This document shows, piece after piece, positions 49,725-62,800 of a DNA stretch of 64,000 bases. How positions within the stretch are numbered: position 1 is the first letter of the stretch; every line of letters starts with the position of its first letter. The DNA lies in assembly GCF_051622035.1 (NCBI RefSeq), contig NC_135358.1, positions 12,964,001 through 13,028,000 on the forward strand, given 5' to 3'. Below the pieces are notes generated by a model, which did no database searches, was not told the origin of the DNA, and saw only the letters and a list, made by a program, of their open reading frames with translations. Source of the stretch: Arctopsyche grandis. Its lineage: Eukaryota > Arthropoda > Insecta > Trichoptera > Hydropsychidae. The translations under genes were made by a program, and so were the position numbers.

Positions 49725-52051
49725 CATAACTGCACCGGAAATACCGAGTGGTCGAATGCATTTCGGTGAAAATGCATTCCTGAGGGTAGCGGTTTTACAT
49801 ATCAGACACTAAAAGGAAAAACTGCACACGTAAAAATAAAATGCAAAACAGAGCATATATGTTAAATTCAAATAAACAGTGGGATTGGATATCGTCTGCT
49901 TTGATTACTATTTTAATTCGAGAACATCCATCGCCGTCACCGTATTAGCATATGAATCGGGAAAATCGGTACCAATAAATAAGATTACAGGACCATGGGA
50001 GGACAATAGTGACGATAGAAAAGGATATGCTAGCGTTGTAATATATAGTGCCATTAATTTTATAGATAGCGTCAAAGTGTGCCTTATCTACGAGCATCAT
50101 TACACACCGTTGCCGGAATATCTATGTATGTACCTCGTTTGTACGATTTAGTATGGAAAATTTTTTCAGACGTCTGAAAGCAAATTCGTATAAATTGCAC
50201 CGCGTACGAAATAATAAAATAAAAATAGGAAATTGCGGGGTTGAGAAGCGGGCGATTTATCTCCATAGGGAACAAGTGTTCTTTCTCGTGGCACTGTTCA
50301 CTGCTCAACTTACCATCAATCTAGATTACGTTAGTAAGTGTATGACAAAGATAACTGTTCTTATAAAATGTTTCAACGCGGGACGATGCAATTTTTCAAA
50401 GTATATATCACACAAGTGTAACGTTCCAAAGACGCATTTTATAAACATAAAAACCGCATCGTATAGGTTTATCGAAATTAAACTTAAATTTATGTACATT
50501 TAAGTAATTTTAACTACATAAGCGCATTATAATATACGGCAGTGAAACGGATATTCGTAATGCGCCTTTCAGAGAATTCCTCGGCATATAAACGCAATGA
50601 AATATGTCAACATTTAGCAATTTGCGAGATATCCAGTTTGCTCGAGTTTAATTTATCAAATTTATAGCGCAAGAATGTACATAGGAATCCATTCACGGTT
50701 ACATGTACATATGGACATATGTATATGTATGACTGTAAAAACTAGCGATAGTTAAATTAAATTTTATTATTTATATCATATTTCAAATATAACGCAGTTT
50801 CTGGCTACAATTTAAACTTGTTGCAGTACACGAAAACCACAATCGCTCATTGAAATATTGCAATGCATATCAAATCAACTACATATTTAAGAATGGAATA
50901 TTAATTTCATTATTAATATTAAATTGTAATGTTGAATATGTCAATTTATTCATATTATGTATGTACATACATATGTACTTACTAAAATAATGTGTTCCTG
51001 TCGAATACGGGTGAGTAATAAATAATATATTTTAGACAGTCAAACAGATAATATGGTCGAATTGAGATATATTGTGAAATAACAAGGACACGACAAGTAC
51101 GTGAGAAAAGAGACATTGTGCTTGAGAGGAATTGATCTTCGTGCTGGAATATTTCGCTCATGGTATACGACAATATTGCGCCACGAGTGCCAAGGATTGT
51201 GCAATATGTCTGCAATATCTGTTGACTCGGAAAATGCAGAGATATTGCACTGTGGTTCGTCGACAGGAAGCAAGTCTAGAATTCCTCAAAAACGAACGAA
51301 CGAACTTTTCAGGAGTGTTCCACCGCAATGCCGAATAAGCGCTTCAATCGAGGAACAGTCACTTTTCAGAATCCAAGTTCTCAAAGGCATAATTCACGTT
51401 GCATTCGTATATATATACATACATATTCTAATGTCATGAGAGAATGTGCATATACATATTATACAATATACATATGTACATATATAGCGAAACTCGACGG
51501 AGTGCACAGCATATGTGGTTGGCTTTCGCAGACATGCTTGAGTTATGAATACTATGGTGAAAGTATAATACACATGTATGTATATATTTTTGTTAATATA
51601 TTTAAAATAAATGGATTAATTGAGATGCAAATTTTTTTTTAGTAGAATTACGCAATCAATGTACAGACGTTTGATATTATAAGTTATATGAAATATCTTT
51701 GATATTATAAAATATTTATTTTTTGTAAATAAAGAAGATACGAAAGGAAAAGAAGAGAGTTAATTGATCAAAAAAAATTAACAAACCAAACACAATTAAT
51801 GTTATTTATTATACTTTTGCCTGCGTCAGTGCGAAAAAAAAAACAGCAATTAAAATATTATCATTCTCATTCTCTTCAGTTACTTTTATTGTACACAAAA
51901 AAGTGTTGAATGCGCGCGTTGTTGGTATTTCTAGCGAAATATTTAATAAAATTAACGAGGGATATTTTCCCTCGTTATACAAAGGGGGTAAAAAAACAAT
52001 GAGATAGAGAGCAATGCCGGAAAGAAAATACGAAAAAATAATCAAAATAAG

Positions 52052-52173
<122 letters not shown>

Positions 52174-52638
52174 GTATAGTTATATCAGAGCGTTAGGTTT
52201 ATCTGACGGTTAAATGTAAATATTTATTTGAGTGTAAAAACCTAGAAATATAATATTATATCAAGGGAGCAACTACGAAATAAGAAGATATCGTACGTAT
52301 TATATGGCGAACGATTAATAAATAATATAGTTAGCTTGTGAAGTCTGAGGCCAGAACCTTATGAAAACAATCTAAATGTTAGATTTTGTCGAAAGGAACA
52401 TTTATTTGGATTATATTGACGGCGAGTGTCAATACCAAGAGCGAACGGCTAACGAAGATTTCTTATTTATGAAAAGCGTAAATGTCAGATCGTACTACGG
52501 TATAAATATACAGATACAGACACCCTCAAGGATAAATGTTTGTGATAAATATTATACATAAAATATAATACGTCATATGTAAGTTTTATATATATATATA
52601 CATATTTATGTATTTATCTAGTATTAAATAGTATAGAC

Positions 52639-53816
52639 CAGCGGTGGCTAAATTTCGGCTCGCGATCCGCATGCGGCTCTACGGTATCTTTAATTCGGGT
52701 TACACATATGGTTACAAACCACGCGGCTGCATGCTCATTTGGATTGAATTTTGACTGTTTGAATTTCAACATGTACGAAAGACGAGATATTCATGGGGTT
52801 GCGCAGGTGACATTTCGATGTACGTTGATGATTGGCAATTCTTAAAATTGAGTTGAATCTTTCTGGCAAGATTCAACAATCTTTAAATCCGGTCTGTGAC
52901 ATTCTCAAATAATTCAGAATCACATAGATACATATCCCCGAATTCAGATTTCACGTTACACAACAGAACGGCATATTTCTGAAATCAGTAAGGATTCCAA
53001 GTTAAAACTGAAAAATGATTTGAAAACATGTATAACATTCGGTTTGGCTATTGAAGAATCTACAGATATTGATGATAGTCCGCGGTTAGCTGTATTTGTT
53101 CGTAGGTTTCTGCAGAAGTAATTGTGATAGAATAAATGCTCGACTTAGCATGTGAGCACTTGTGGTGTCGATATCAATAATATATCATATCGATATCAAA
53201 AGATTGCATCATTTTCCACCATTTTATCACCATTGTATCAGATCTACCGAGATCAAATATGAAAAAAGATGAGCTTTCTCAGTTAGTGAAAACTTTCTGA
53301 AACGGCATTTGGATAAATATAATTAATCCACTTCTCTCATATAATTTTATTCCAGAATCAAAATACCTCAACTTAAGAGAAGATTCCTGCTGACTAATTT
53401 CGATTTTTTGGTACAAACTATTACTGTGAATCTCTGTACTCGTTCATGACATTTATAAAATCAAAGCAATCAACACCTTACTTACATACATATGCAAGTA
53501 CGTTTTTCAGCACAGCCCTAACAAACTACAAGGCATACTATAAAATACCGGAAAAACAAGTGAAAAACCCATAAATTCAATATCTAATTCACTGTTTTAT
53601 CAAAAGAAACGAAAAAAAAAAAAATTATTATTCATCCAAACATATGTATGCATATTTTGTATCATTCATACAAAACATATGTATGTGAAATTTATAATAA
53701 ACAATTTAGGAAGTTTCTCATTGTTTATGATTCCCTCGATAAAGTGATTGCGGCTTTCTAGCTCTCTTCGGAATCTTGTATGTGGCTCGTAGTGAAATGA
53801 AGTTTGGCCATCTCTG
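52639..53816 (+). mobile_element. hAT transposon relic (1178 bp)
   Basis: Begins CAGCGGTGGCTAAATTTC and ends with the inverted counterpart GTTTGGCCATCTCTG. Flanks are GTATAGAC (52631-52638) and GTATGGAC (53817-53824), an 8-bp duplication with one change. Inside, near 52970-53115, the plus strand reads RISEISKDSKLKLKNDLKTC and GLAIEESTDIDDSPRLAVFV. That is the (D/E)ESTD-type core of a hAT transposase related to GTF2IRD2/Charlie-like proteins. The rest is disrupted. Confidence 0.8.
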
Positions 53817-53824
53817 GTATGGAC

Positions 53825-56660
53825 TTTAAAACTGTAAGCACACACATAACTCCATTGAGATTGTATTTTCAACTATATATGTATTTGACATGGTCTTAAT
53901 TAAATTTTTAATACAACGTTCCCTTAAAAGTCTCATATGTATCGGAAAAGCTTTTAAGCGAAAGAAAACTGCTCCAAATAATATAAAAAGGAAATAAAGT
54001 GGACAAAGAGTGGAAGCAGATGGACTTTAGTGCGGTAGCAATAATGCTATAGTGGTACCTACTCAATCTAAACACAATAAACGTTCACAATTTTATATCC
54101 GAATTTTTCGCAATTGGTAACATCTAAAGGCGCTTTCAAGGGCAGATTTATTTTTGATTTCACGACCTACGACGATGGGTCTGATGCACCGATTTCACGC
54201 TAGTAAGCTAAATTCGAATATCGAAATCGATGCGAGAGACTCGTATTGCGTTTGTGGAATATTTATGGAATGCAATATACATAACAGGGTCTTTATTGCC
54301 GCCCGCGACTGCGAGACGCCTACATCCTCTTTTGTCTCCTGTTTCGTATTATCGAGGAAAATTCACATAAATATATTTGGGCATATACATGTATGTATAT
54401 TGAATTTGAGGAAACATTGTGCGTCATTTGAAATCGGTCGTTTGTATTCGAGCGCGTTGCAATCTCATTATGCGCGCGGTCACAGCGAGTTCGACGTTAA
54501 CCGTTTATTTTTACTATTATCGTTGTTTTTAATATATTTGTTAAACTTTTCAACGATACAGTTTTATTGATACTTCGCATTGGATAAATAAAAAAGTACT
54601 ACAATGTGTGTGTGCTCATAGTTATATTACAAACGTATACACATGTATGTACATACATATGTAGATAGTGTATAATAAATAAATTCTATCAATGATGTCA
54701 AAATCCCAATCGAATAACCGTCACGGATTAAATTAAATAGAAATCGAATATAAATCCCAACAAGGCATCGTTAATCATTCTTAAAAGCGATGCTCCATTA
54801 CTTTCGCATTGTAATACCTTTGACTAGCGGATGATCAAATCATAGAAAAAAATACATAGACATAAATAATTAAGTGTGATGTGAAAAATGAGTAAAAAAA
54901 AAATTCGTTCTATTTTCGTTCTTGCCTAAATGTAAGTGGGGGCGTAGGAGGAGAGTGGTATTCGGGATAAATGTGCTAAATCAAGCTGTTTAAAACTCGC
55001 CAACGGAGAAAACAACGATTCCGAGAAGAGTTTTAGCAATAAATACAGAAACAACGGTGAGACTTTAATTGTGAATGAAAAGTTTTACCTTTGTTTTGTA
55101 CGAATGTTATTGATTGCGGCACTCAAAGAAAGGCGAATAAAAGATTTCCGCAAAACTGCCACGTAATTACGCAATCAATGCATTGCAAAGTCGAAGAAAA
55201 AAAACACGCTTGAATGAAAAATAAACACAAACAAATAAAAGTTTGAGATTCGTTAACAGCAAATTTGTACGTCAAGTTGAATTAAATGAAATGAATATAC
55301 ATAACTACATATGTAGTTATCGAAAGCATGCCATCTTCGGATTAAGCAAACTTTACATAATTCGAGCGAATCGCGACTTGCATACGGAAATTGTTTCAGC
55401 GATTGAACAAACGTACATATATATGTATGTATCTACAGCGTGATATGGAAATCTAAGATTAAATTCGTAAATTAGAATAAATGAAGATAACATATTCGAT
55501 TGCGCAAGTGAAATGATTCAACTCCTAAAATATATCTAATATACATATACATATACATATGTATGTATCGATATGCGTGTTATAAAACAAGAAAATCTTA
55601 AAAATTACTTTTGCCAAATATGTGATGAATATCCAAATATCAATAATTTTCTAATATATGTATATTAATTGATACGGAAATATAAAGACTGGTTAGTGTG
55701 CAAAACAGTTTAGAATCGATCGATCGGCGTGGCTCGTTTTGCGTCAGAAGAACGGTGAATTTCCTGCGAAAAGTTTTCTACGGTGCGGTGCGGCAAAGTG
55801 GAAAAGCGGTTATACATCCGAGACTCCGGAAAAACTTCAAATAGCTTTTTTTCTTCTGCGCGGAGTTTTCCCCTGTGAAATTTTTTTCCTGCCCGTGAAA
55901 AAGTAATTTCAATGAAATTAAGTTCGGACAGAGTTCGATATTGGATCGAAATGAGAATCGGAGTGTCTAAGGGGTGAATTGAGACGTGATGAGAGACAAA
56001 AGAGGCGACACGTCGTATGAGAATATTTCCTACTCTTTCGCCCGCCACCCTTATATACGAGACTCGCCTGACAACGGGGGATGTAAAAGTTAAACGGAAG
56101 AAAAGAGGCCGGCACGATGAAAGAGAAAATCGTAGCTACAACAATATTGTCTCATATGTTGTCCGGAATAAACATAAAAAACGTAAAGTACGGCCGTTAT
56201 TTATTACGCAATACAGTATGTATATACATATACAGAAAAGAACGCATAGCACTAGCTAAACTCCATTTTAGACATTTCAGCTATTTGGAAGCTAAATTTC
56301 TGCTGATCAAATACATCAAAAAATCAAGGTCAATTTTTTCTATACGTATTGTACTGCACGGTAATAAAAATTCAATATAGTCAAATGAAATTTATTGAAA
56401 AATAAAAGACCTACTCGTAGTTATACATATATATGTACATATGTATTTATGTATGAAAATAGTTTTGAAAATAGATGGAACTAAGTCACACAAGGGATTC
56501 GATATTAATCAATTTTAAATATTTTTCATAGAATTAAAAAAGGAACCAAAATTACATATGTATGTACATACACATATACATACATACATATGTATTACTA
56601 TTTTTAATTAATTTCTCTGCAATTTTTTATTTTAAAAACTATTATATTTCTAAATAGCTA
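53825..56660 (-). other. Putative long CASK intron, sixth part
   Basis: GC-richer blocks at 54150-54500 and 55700-56110 stand out but encode nothing recognisable. The rest is AT-rich DNA with ATGTATGTACATA-type short repeats. Confidence 0.4.
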
Positions 56661-56662
56661 CT

Positions 56663-56920
56663 TAACCAGCAGCATAGCTTGGTGGTTGAATAAATACTAA
56701 CCACCAAGAGGTTTCCGGTTTTGATCCCGTCGGGTGACCTCGATTGAAAAGAATTTATTCCGAGTATTTTTGTAGTGCTACTGGTCAGACTTGGATTTTT
56801 GTTAACTCCAAGTCAATCGTTTCCCATTAGAGTTTGCAAATTTATCTGATTTCATTTGTTTAGATGATTCCTCATCAAATTGGCAAAAACCATCTTACCC
56901 ACAATGTCACTACTATTTGA
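56663..56920 (+). mobile_element. tRNA-derived SINE, copy E (3' end missing)
   Basis: Head AACCAGCAGCATAGCTTGGT, B box GGTTTTGATCCC and body CAATCGTTTCCCATTAGAGT through CCATCTTACCCACAATGTCA. The CCAGGAAGGC 3' module is absent. Confidence 0.7.
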
Positions 56921-57044
56921 ACATGAAAAAAATTTCATCTATTAAATTTATATATGCACAAGTTTAATACCGTAGATATCACTCAGGGGCAACCCGTTAA
57001 TCGCATCATTGGAAAATATAAAATGGGGACCATTAGTTATACCG

Positions 57045-57215
57045 CCTATGGATGTGAAACTTGGAAATTGAACACCAAGGTGCTTCACAAATTCAGCGCA
57101 ATTAGAGAAGTATGGAACGTTCTATGCTTGGAGTAACGAGGAAAGACAGGAAGCGGAACACATGGGTGAGAAGTATGACAAGGGTAGTGGACTTAAATTA
57201 AAATGGTAATGGGTG
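57045..57215 (+). mobile_element. LINE (RTE-like) fragment, second copy
   Basis: TATGGATGTGAAACTTGGAA and AACGAGGAAAGACAGGAAGC match 33409-33560 closely, with frameshifts and stops. It encodes YGCETWKLNTK and the start of the C-terminal region only. Confidence 0.75.
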
Positions 57216-57224
57216 GGCCACGTA

Positions 57225-57405
57225 ACAAAAATGGCACGCATATGTTATATAGGGCTGCAGCCCCACAGCCCATATAAACGAGCCGTCACTGGTATGTACT
57301 ATACTGGGAGGCTACAGCCCATATGGACGGCAAAAATAGCATGCATTTGTACTGTACTAGGAGGGCTGTAGCCCCGCAGCTCATATAGAAGAGCCGCCAC
57401 TGGTA
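57225..57405 (-). mobile_element. Tandem pair of hAT-like ends
   Basis: On the minus strand CAGTGGCGGCTCTTCTATAT and CAGTGACGGCTCGTTTATAT each precede GGGCT(A/G)CAGCCCT, about 104 bases apart. CAGTGGCGGCTC is typical of hAT termini. It lies directly after the LINE fragment; no transposase is seen. Confidence 0.55.
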
Positions 57406-58713
57406 CCTATACATATATGGTCAAATTTTGATCACTGTAGCTAATAAAATACCCCGTTTTTAAGGGTTAACGAATTAGGACCACTGTTTTGAATTAAGAA
57501 TCATTTAAAAGAAGGAGTGACATTTTAAATTTTGTTTAAGTTGGAGTATGACAACAATTGGGATTTTTGTTAGAAAATGTACTTTATTTTAATTTATTAT
57601 TTATATATTTTAAATCTACATAATATTTGAAATTTATATATTTAAATACATGTTTTAAATTTAATAAAACAATTTACTGATGACATGAACACCCACTTTT
57701 CGAGGTGAATGCGAGCGGGGAATTAAACGCGAAAACTGAAGACACGTTATAAAGTGAAATACGTTGAGATAATGTGTAATCTTAGAAACGTTGTGCGTAA
57801 CTTATTTAGTCGCGGAAAATTAATTAAGACAAAAGCGCTTTCTTTCGCGACGTTTCCTTTATATGTGTAGGCGCGTGGCGGGTATTATCGGAACCGGATA
57901 TACTTTTCTCCAGATCATTTTTCATCACAACTCTACGGGAGCCGTCACAAAAGTTCCCCTAGAACCACCCATCCCACATCAGGTTTGTTCTCGAGATGCG
58001 GTGGCAAACACTTGATTACTGTAAAAGCTTCTTACATCTACACTCGCATCCAACACTAGCACTACTACACCATAGTGACAACACTTCATTGTTACAACAA
58101 ACCGAGGAACCGCAAGTTTACTGGCAACACTTGAATTCAATAAATCGCACGTCAAGACAGCGTTACGATATCTTCATTTTTTATTTTAAAATTCCCACAT
58201 CTCACCCACGCACGTTCCTTGGGGGAGAAACGTACAATGTAGGCTTTGCACAGTTCACGCGATATTCCTTTTTTTTTATTATTTAATTTAATGCCGTATG
58301 TAGAGCGCGTGGGAAAGTCGGGTCCAAAAATGAGACGAACCGCCCCTGATGTATAATTCAATTTGTGTGAGGATTTGTGTTACGAATATGAAATTGATAT
58401 GCATCATTCCAATGGCGTATCGCAGTCGGCCGAATTTTCACGTTTGTCATTCGATATATTTCCGATTATTGTAGTGTCTCACGTGCCATTGTCGGGCCAC
58501 AGGCGTGACGGGAATAATTCAAGATGCCTGATTTAACTCGTTTAATTTTTTTCGCATGTAAACACTGCATGACAACAGAATTTTCGAGTCACCTTATTTT
58601 CGTAATATTTTCTCTGAAAATATAATTTATGTACATAAATTATAGCACTTACATAAATACAGTGGAGTAAAAAAATAAGCGATTCCGAAATAATCTTATA
58701 TAATACTAGTGTT

Positions 58714-58860
58714 TTTATCCGGCTTCGCACGGTATTTGTAATATAAACCGCTTAAACATGGTCAATATAATAGTAAACATTTTATTAAATTTATTTGAAT
58801 AGTTTTATTTTATTTAAATTTATTTGAATATTCATTTGTTCGATGACGTCACGGATTTAC
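58714..58860 (+). repeat. Repeat family Q, copy 2
   Basis: ATCCGGCTTCGCACGGTATT, TGTAATATAAACCGCTTAAA and TTATTAAATTTATTTGAATA match the minus-strand copy at 29765-29900. The CGGCTTCGC start resembles the 3' region of a common insect LINE-type repeat, but I cannot name it. Confidence 0.6.
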
Positions 58861-59519
58861 GAACGAACATCAGTTACATACATACATATATATATAGTTA
58901 CAAAGTCTCCTTCGAAATTATATATAAGTTGTAATTTTCTAATGCGTACGTGCGTGCGTGTGTACATATGTACGAAGTACTCCATATTGCTGTTACTCGC
59001 TGTTAACACCATTCTCCGTCTTTCGTTAAATTATTAATAAATTATTAATTCCGTTGATCCGAATTGCGATACTTTATCTAGTGCACAAATTTGTGCACAC
59101 AGGCCACTAGTTATCAAAAATTCAAGAAGATTCGGAGAATATCTTTACGTACATATATATATTAAGTCAACAAATACTATTCAATGAAGTTATTTTCTTA
59201 AAATATACTTTCAATAGTATTTAATTTAGATCTCGGAAATTAACGATAGTTATTTTATTTTATTAATTGAAAAATCAACAGACAGGATTTACAGAGATAG
59301 GTATAAAAAAAACAAAAAGTAAATAAATAATATATGTAACATCCGAGTAATAAAATATTAGAATAAACGTTTTTTTTAATAAGGTGACCCACTATAAATA
59401 AAACTATTACACTGTATTTCAGTGTAATATAAGCAAAGGGAGTTTATAAATAATAGTTGTTCATAGTTAATTTCCCAAAGTTCCCTTATATATTCATAGT
59501 TTGATTTTTACAATCAAGG

Positions 59520-59865
59520 TCTAGCAGTATAGATCAGTGGTTGGCGGGTAGTACTTTCAACTGAGTGGTCACGGGTTGATCCCTGGCCCGGTGCTGCTAG
59601 CCAGACCTTATTTTCCAGACCAGATTTCATTGAAACAGTTATAAAAAATTGGCCTATTCTATACCTTGAACTTGTACCTTGTCCTATTTTCTCGCAAAAT
59701 TCGAGTTGAAAAATGCTGCAAAAATGTTTGTAAAATTTAACCATAGTCTCTATGATGCTCTATAAAAATTATCGATGTTTATAATTTACCAGAAAAGCGC
59801 ACTGCTAGGCCTTCCTGGTTTATACGTACATAAATACATATATAAATAAATAAATAAAAAATATA
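59520..59865 (+). mobile_element. tRNA-derived SINE, copy F
   Basis: A-box-like ATAGATCAGTGGTTGGCGGG, B box GGGTTGATCCC, a divergent body, then ACCAGAAAAGCGCACTGCTA GGCCTTCCTGG and an AAATAAATAAA tail. The body differs from copies A-E, so this may be a related subfamily with the same 3' module. Confidence 0.7.
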
Positions 59866-62800
59866 ATGTATCTTACATTTTCTAAAATAATAAGGTTCAC
59901 CGTAGGATAAAAAGGTTATATAGTTTACGTAAACAGTACAGATCAAAGTCGTGCATACATACATACATAAGTGCATTATATAATTATAGTGTATAAAAAT
60001 ATAAATATGTTCACACTAAAATGTTTATGTATAAGATAAATATAGAATTAAATATACCTATTGTATGTAATACGTACACATATGTATACGTATATGTATA
60101 GATATATGGAATAATCTACGATTTGAGCTGTAATCTAAAGTATTCCGCAAGCTTACAAGTAGCTTAAGTAAACCTGGTCTACGGAGGAGAGGGTTTATAT
60201 CATACACATAACTTCATAGATAGTTTTTATCAATGTTTGGTGACGTTCTAGATGGGAATTTTCCGGGAAACACACTTTGTACACATGATAAATTTGCATT
60301 GTCTTATCGCGCAAGTTTCGCCAGGATCTAAATAATGAATATGTTAAGAGGATTTCCGCGGCTACAAAAGAAAAACTTATCGGGATGGGAAAATCCCCCT
60401 TTCCAAGCGGCGGGAAAACTTATTCGTGCGAAATTTTCTTATTCTGGAGTTTTCCCTCCAGAAAAGGAAATAATACTGAAATCTGCATTTTTTCGCCAAA
60501 TTTAGTTCGGACGAAGTTGAAAGGTTTTGCCCGGAAATACACAGCGCTCCCTCCGTTCACCTTTTTTTTCACAGCACGGTAGCGGTGAAAATCAATTACG
60601 AGTTTTTCATTATCCGCCCTTGTACTCTATTTATCTCTCTTTTGGTTATCTCGCGCCATATTCGAAAGCCTTTAACCAAACACTCGCATTTTTCTACGCA
60701 AATTTGCAATATTGAAAAACTAATAATAATAAAGACGTTTAAATGGAACCAATTTCGAAACATTGTATGAAAGGCAAGACGGTGTGGAAATCTTTGAACA
60801 CTATACAAGTATTGTTGTGGAAGAACGTGTTGAATTGTTTTCAGCTGAAAGTTGTTGCGCCATATAAGTTTCATGTTGGGCGTGAAATGCGCAAAGTTCG
60901 CCTTTCATGAAATTCAGATTTATCAAGAACAACTTGTATGTGAAATATGAACAAAAAAATTGAGAAAGTACGGTGATTCAGTACGTGACCAGCCTAAATG
61001 AAAAATTTCCGGGAAAACAATGTAATTCCACCATAGATTACCTTATAACGAGAATTTTTTTTTGGATTTTAGCAGAACACAACTTATGGTTTCACAGGCA
61101 TGTAATAGCATATAAAGCATCAAATTTAAATTAAAGCTAAATTAAAACCATGTCTGTTTGTCTACTCTGAAATTGATGAAAAAATGTCGATTAATCAGTC
61201 ACCCTCTGAACGAGGATACGAAGACAAACAACGCTTTTAAGAGGAGAAAATCGTCAGACAATCAACCAGATTTAGATAGACGCTTCGGAGATCATTTATC
61301 CTCATCACAGACTTGACAAATTAGGGTCTCAATCTCCGACAAAACGAGACCTCGGTAATTGCCATTGAGTGAGTCTCCACATCTGATTCGGCCTCCCAAT
61401 TTACATATTAATTGAAAAAAAGAAGCCACTAGCTATATCAACGTCAGAAACCATTCTGATTGGCAAAGTAAAAGCAAAAAGATTTTCATTCGGAAGATAC
61501 ATATTATGTACAGATTTGTATATTTGTATTTGGTTTTATAGACCGTCAGAAACAGACCAAGTCGAGAACACGTAAGAACTGGGCCAATAAAAGCGATATT
61601 CGAGAAATTTATGAAACTTATGGTAAAATTAAAGTACCGCATCTCGTACATATGTACATACTCGTATATATGACAATTGTTTGCGTTTATTTTGTATTTT
61701 TGCAGATTTAAAGGAAGCGATAAGTTATTTTCGCACTGTTGGCGACTATGTTTCTAATCCGAAGATAAAGTGAGACAAAAGAGCCATTTTGATGCAGGGT
61801 TTCCTGTTTATCTCGAGCCGAGAATCATTTCTGTTGTACGTGAGTGAGAATCCTCACCATATCGTCGACTTTTTTTCCCTTTTAGTACTAACTTTTTACA
61901 AATATTCTTCGTATGCACATACATAAATGTAGTAGAAATATATGTATATAAATACATTATCAAGTTTTAGAGATCTTGAATTCATTTCTATTCAAATACG
62001 AGCTTAAAAATCAACGAAAACGAAAACGAATTATAAAAGTTCAATCAGCGTTATTCAAATTACGTCATTATTAGGTTTTGCTTACGCTTTGCTAATTTTT
62101 TTTATTCTTTTATTCATTAGACTCCGAAAAAAGATACAAGGGATCAAAGAAGCGAAGACCTAAGACTATATTCCATAAATTGGATTACGCGGTTTCGGAT
62201 CCTTTGTGCCTAATGCTGAGAAAGATCTTTGCTACTCACTTTTTTACAAAACGTTCGATTTTGCTCGCCACAGTGAAGAGGAACGAAAAAAACGGCTGAA
62301 AGGACTAGCATCGAGACTTTACGCTACGGTTTGTTCCATTAAGTTTAAATTGAAATTATCAAACTAAAAAAATACAAAACTCAATGATGGAATAATTTTT
62401 ATAGTAAAATCCATGTAGACTTGTTTTGAACAAATTTATTAGGGAAAAAATCAAAACGTATTTTAAAATTGTTAATTCTATTCATTTTCACTCTATTCGA
62501 ATGCTTCTTTGAGTGTCTATCAAACCACCTAATAAATCGTATTTATGTATGTAAATAAGATTTGTAAAAGAGACATATGTATGTACTTTCAAACAGTACG
62601 TGACTTTAAGAGCGTTTTAAAATAAAATGCAATCATCAAAATAACATTCCGACAAATCGAAATACGTTTTATAGAAAGCGTAATACATTTGAAATCGTCT
62701 AAGCTTTCGCAAAACGTGTAAAAGTAATTTTCTTGGAATAGAATGTTTACAACACAATAGTAACGGTACGTTTCTAGAATTCATATAAAACGCGTTCCAA

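Noticed and set aside
49879-50503. Two adjacent plus-strand frames (90 and 116 codons).
   Set aside because: No domain or homology recognised, and no splice signals linking them in phase.
61900-62350. A lysine/arginine-rich plus-strand frame (YKGSKKRRPKTIFHKLDYAV).
   Set aside because: Short, no recognisable motif and no splice context; considered chance.
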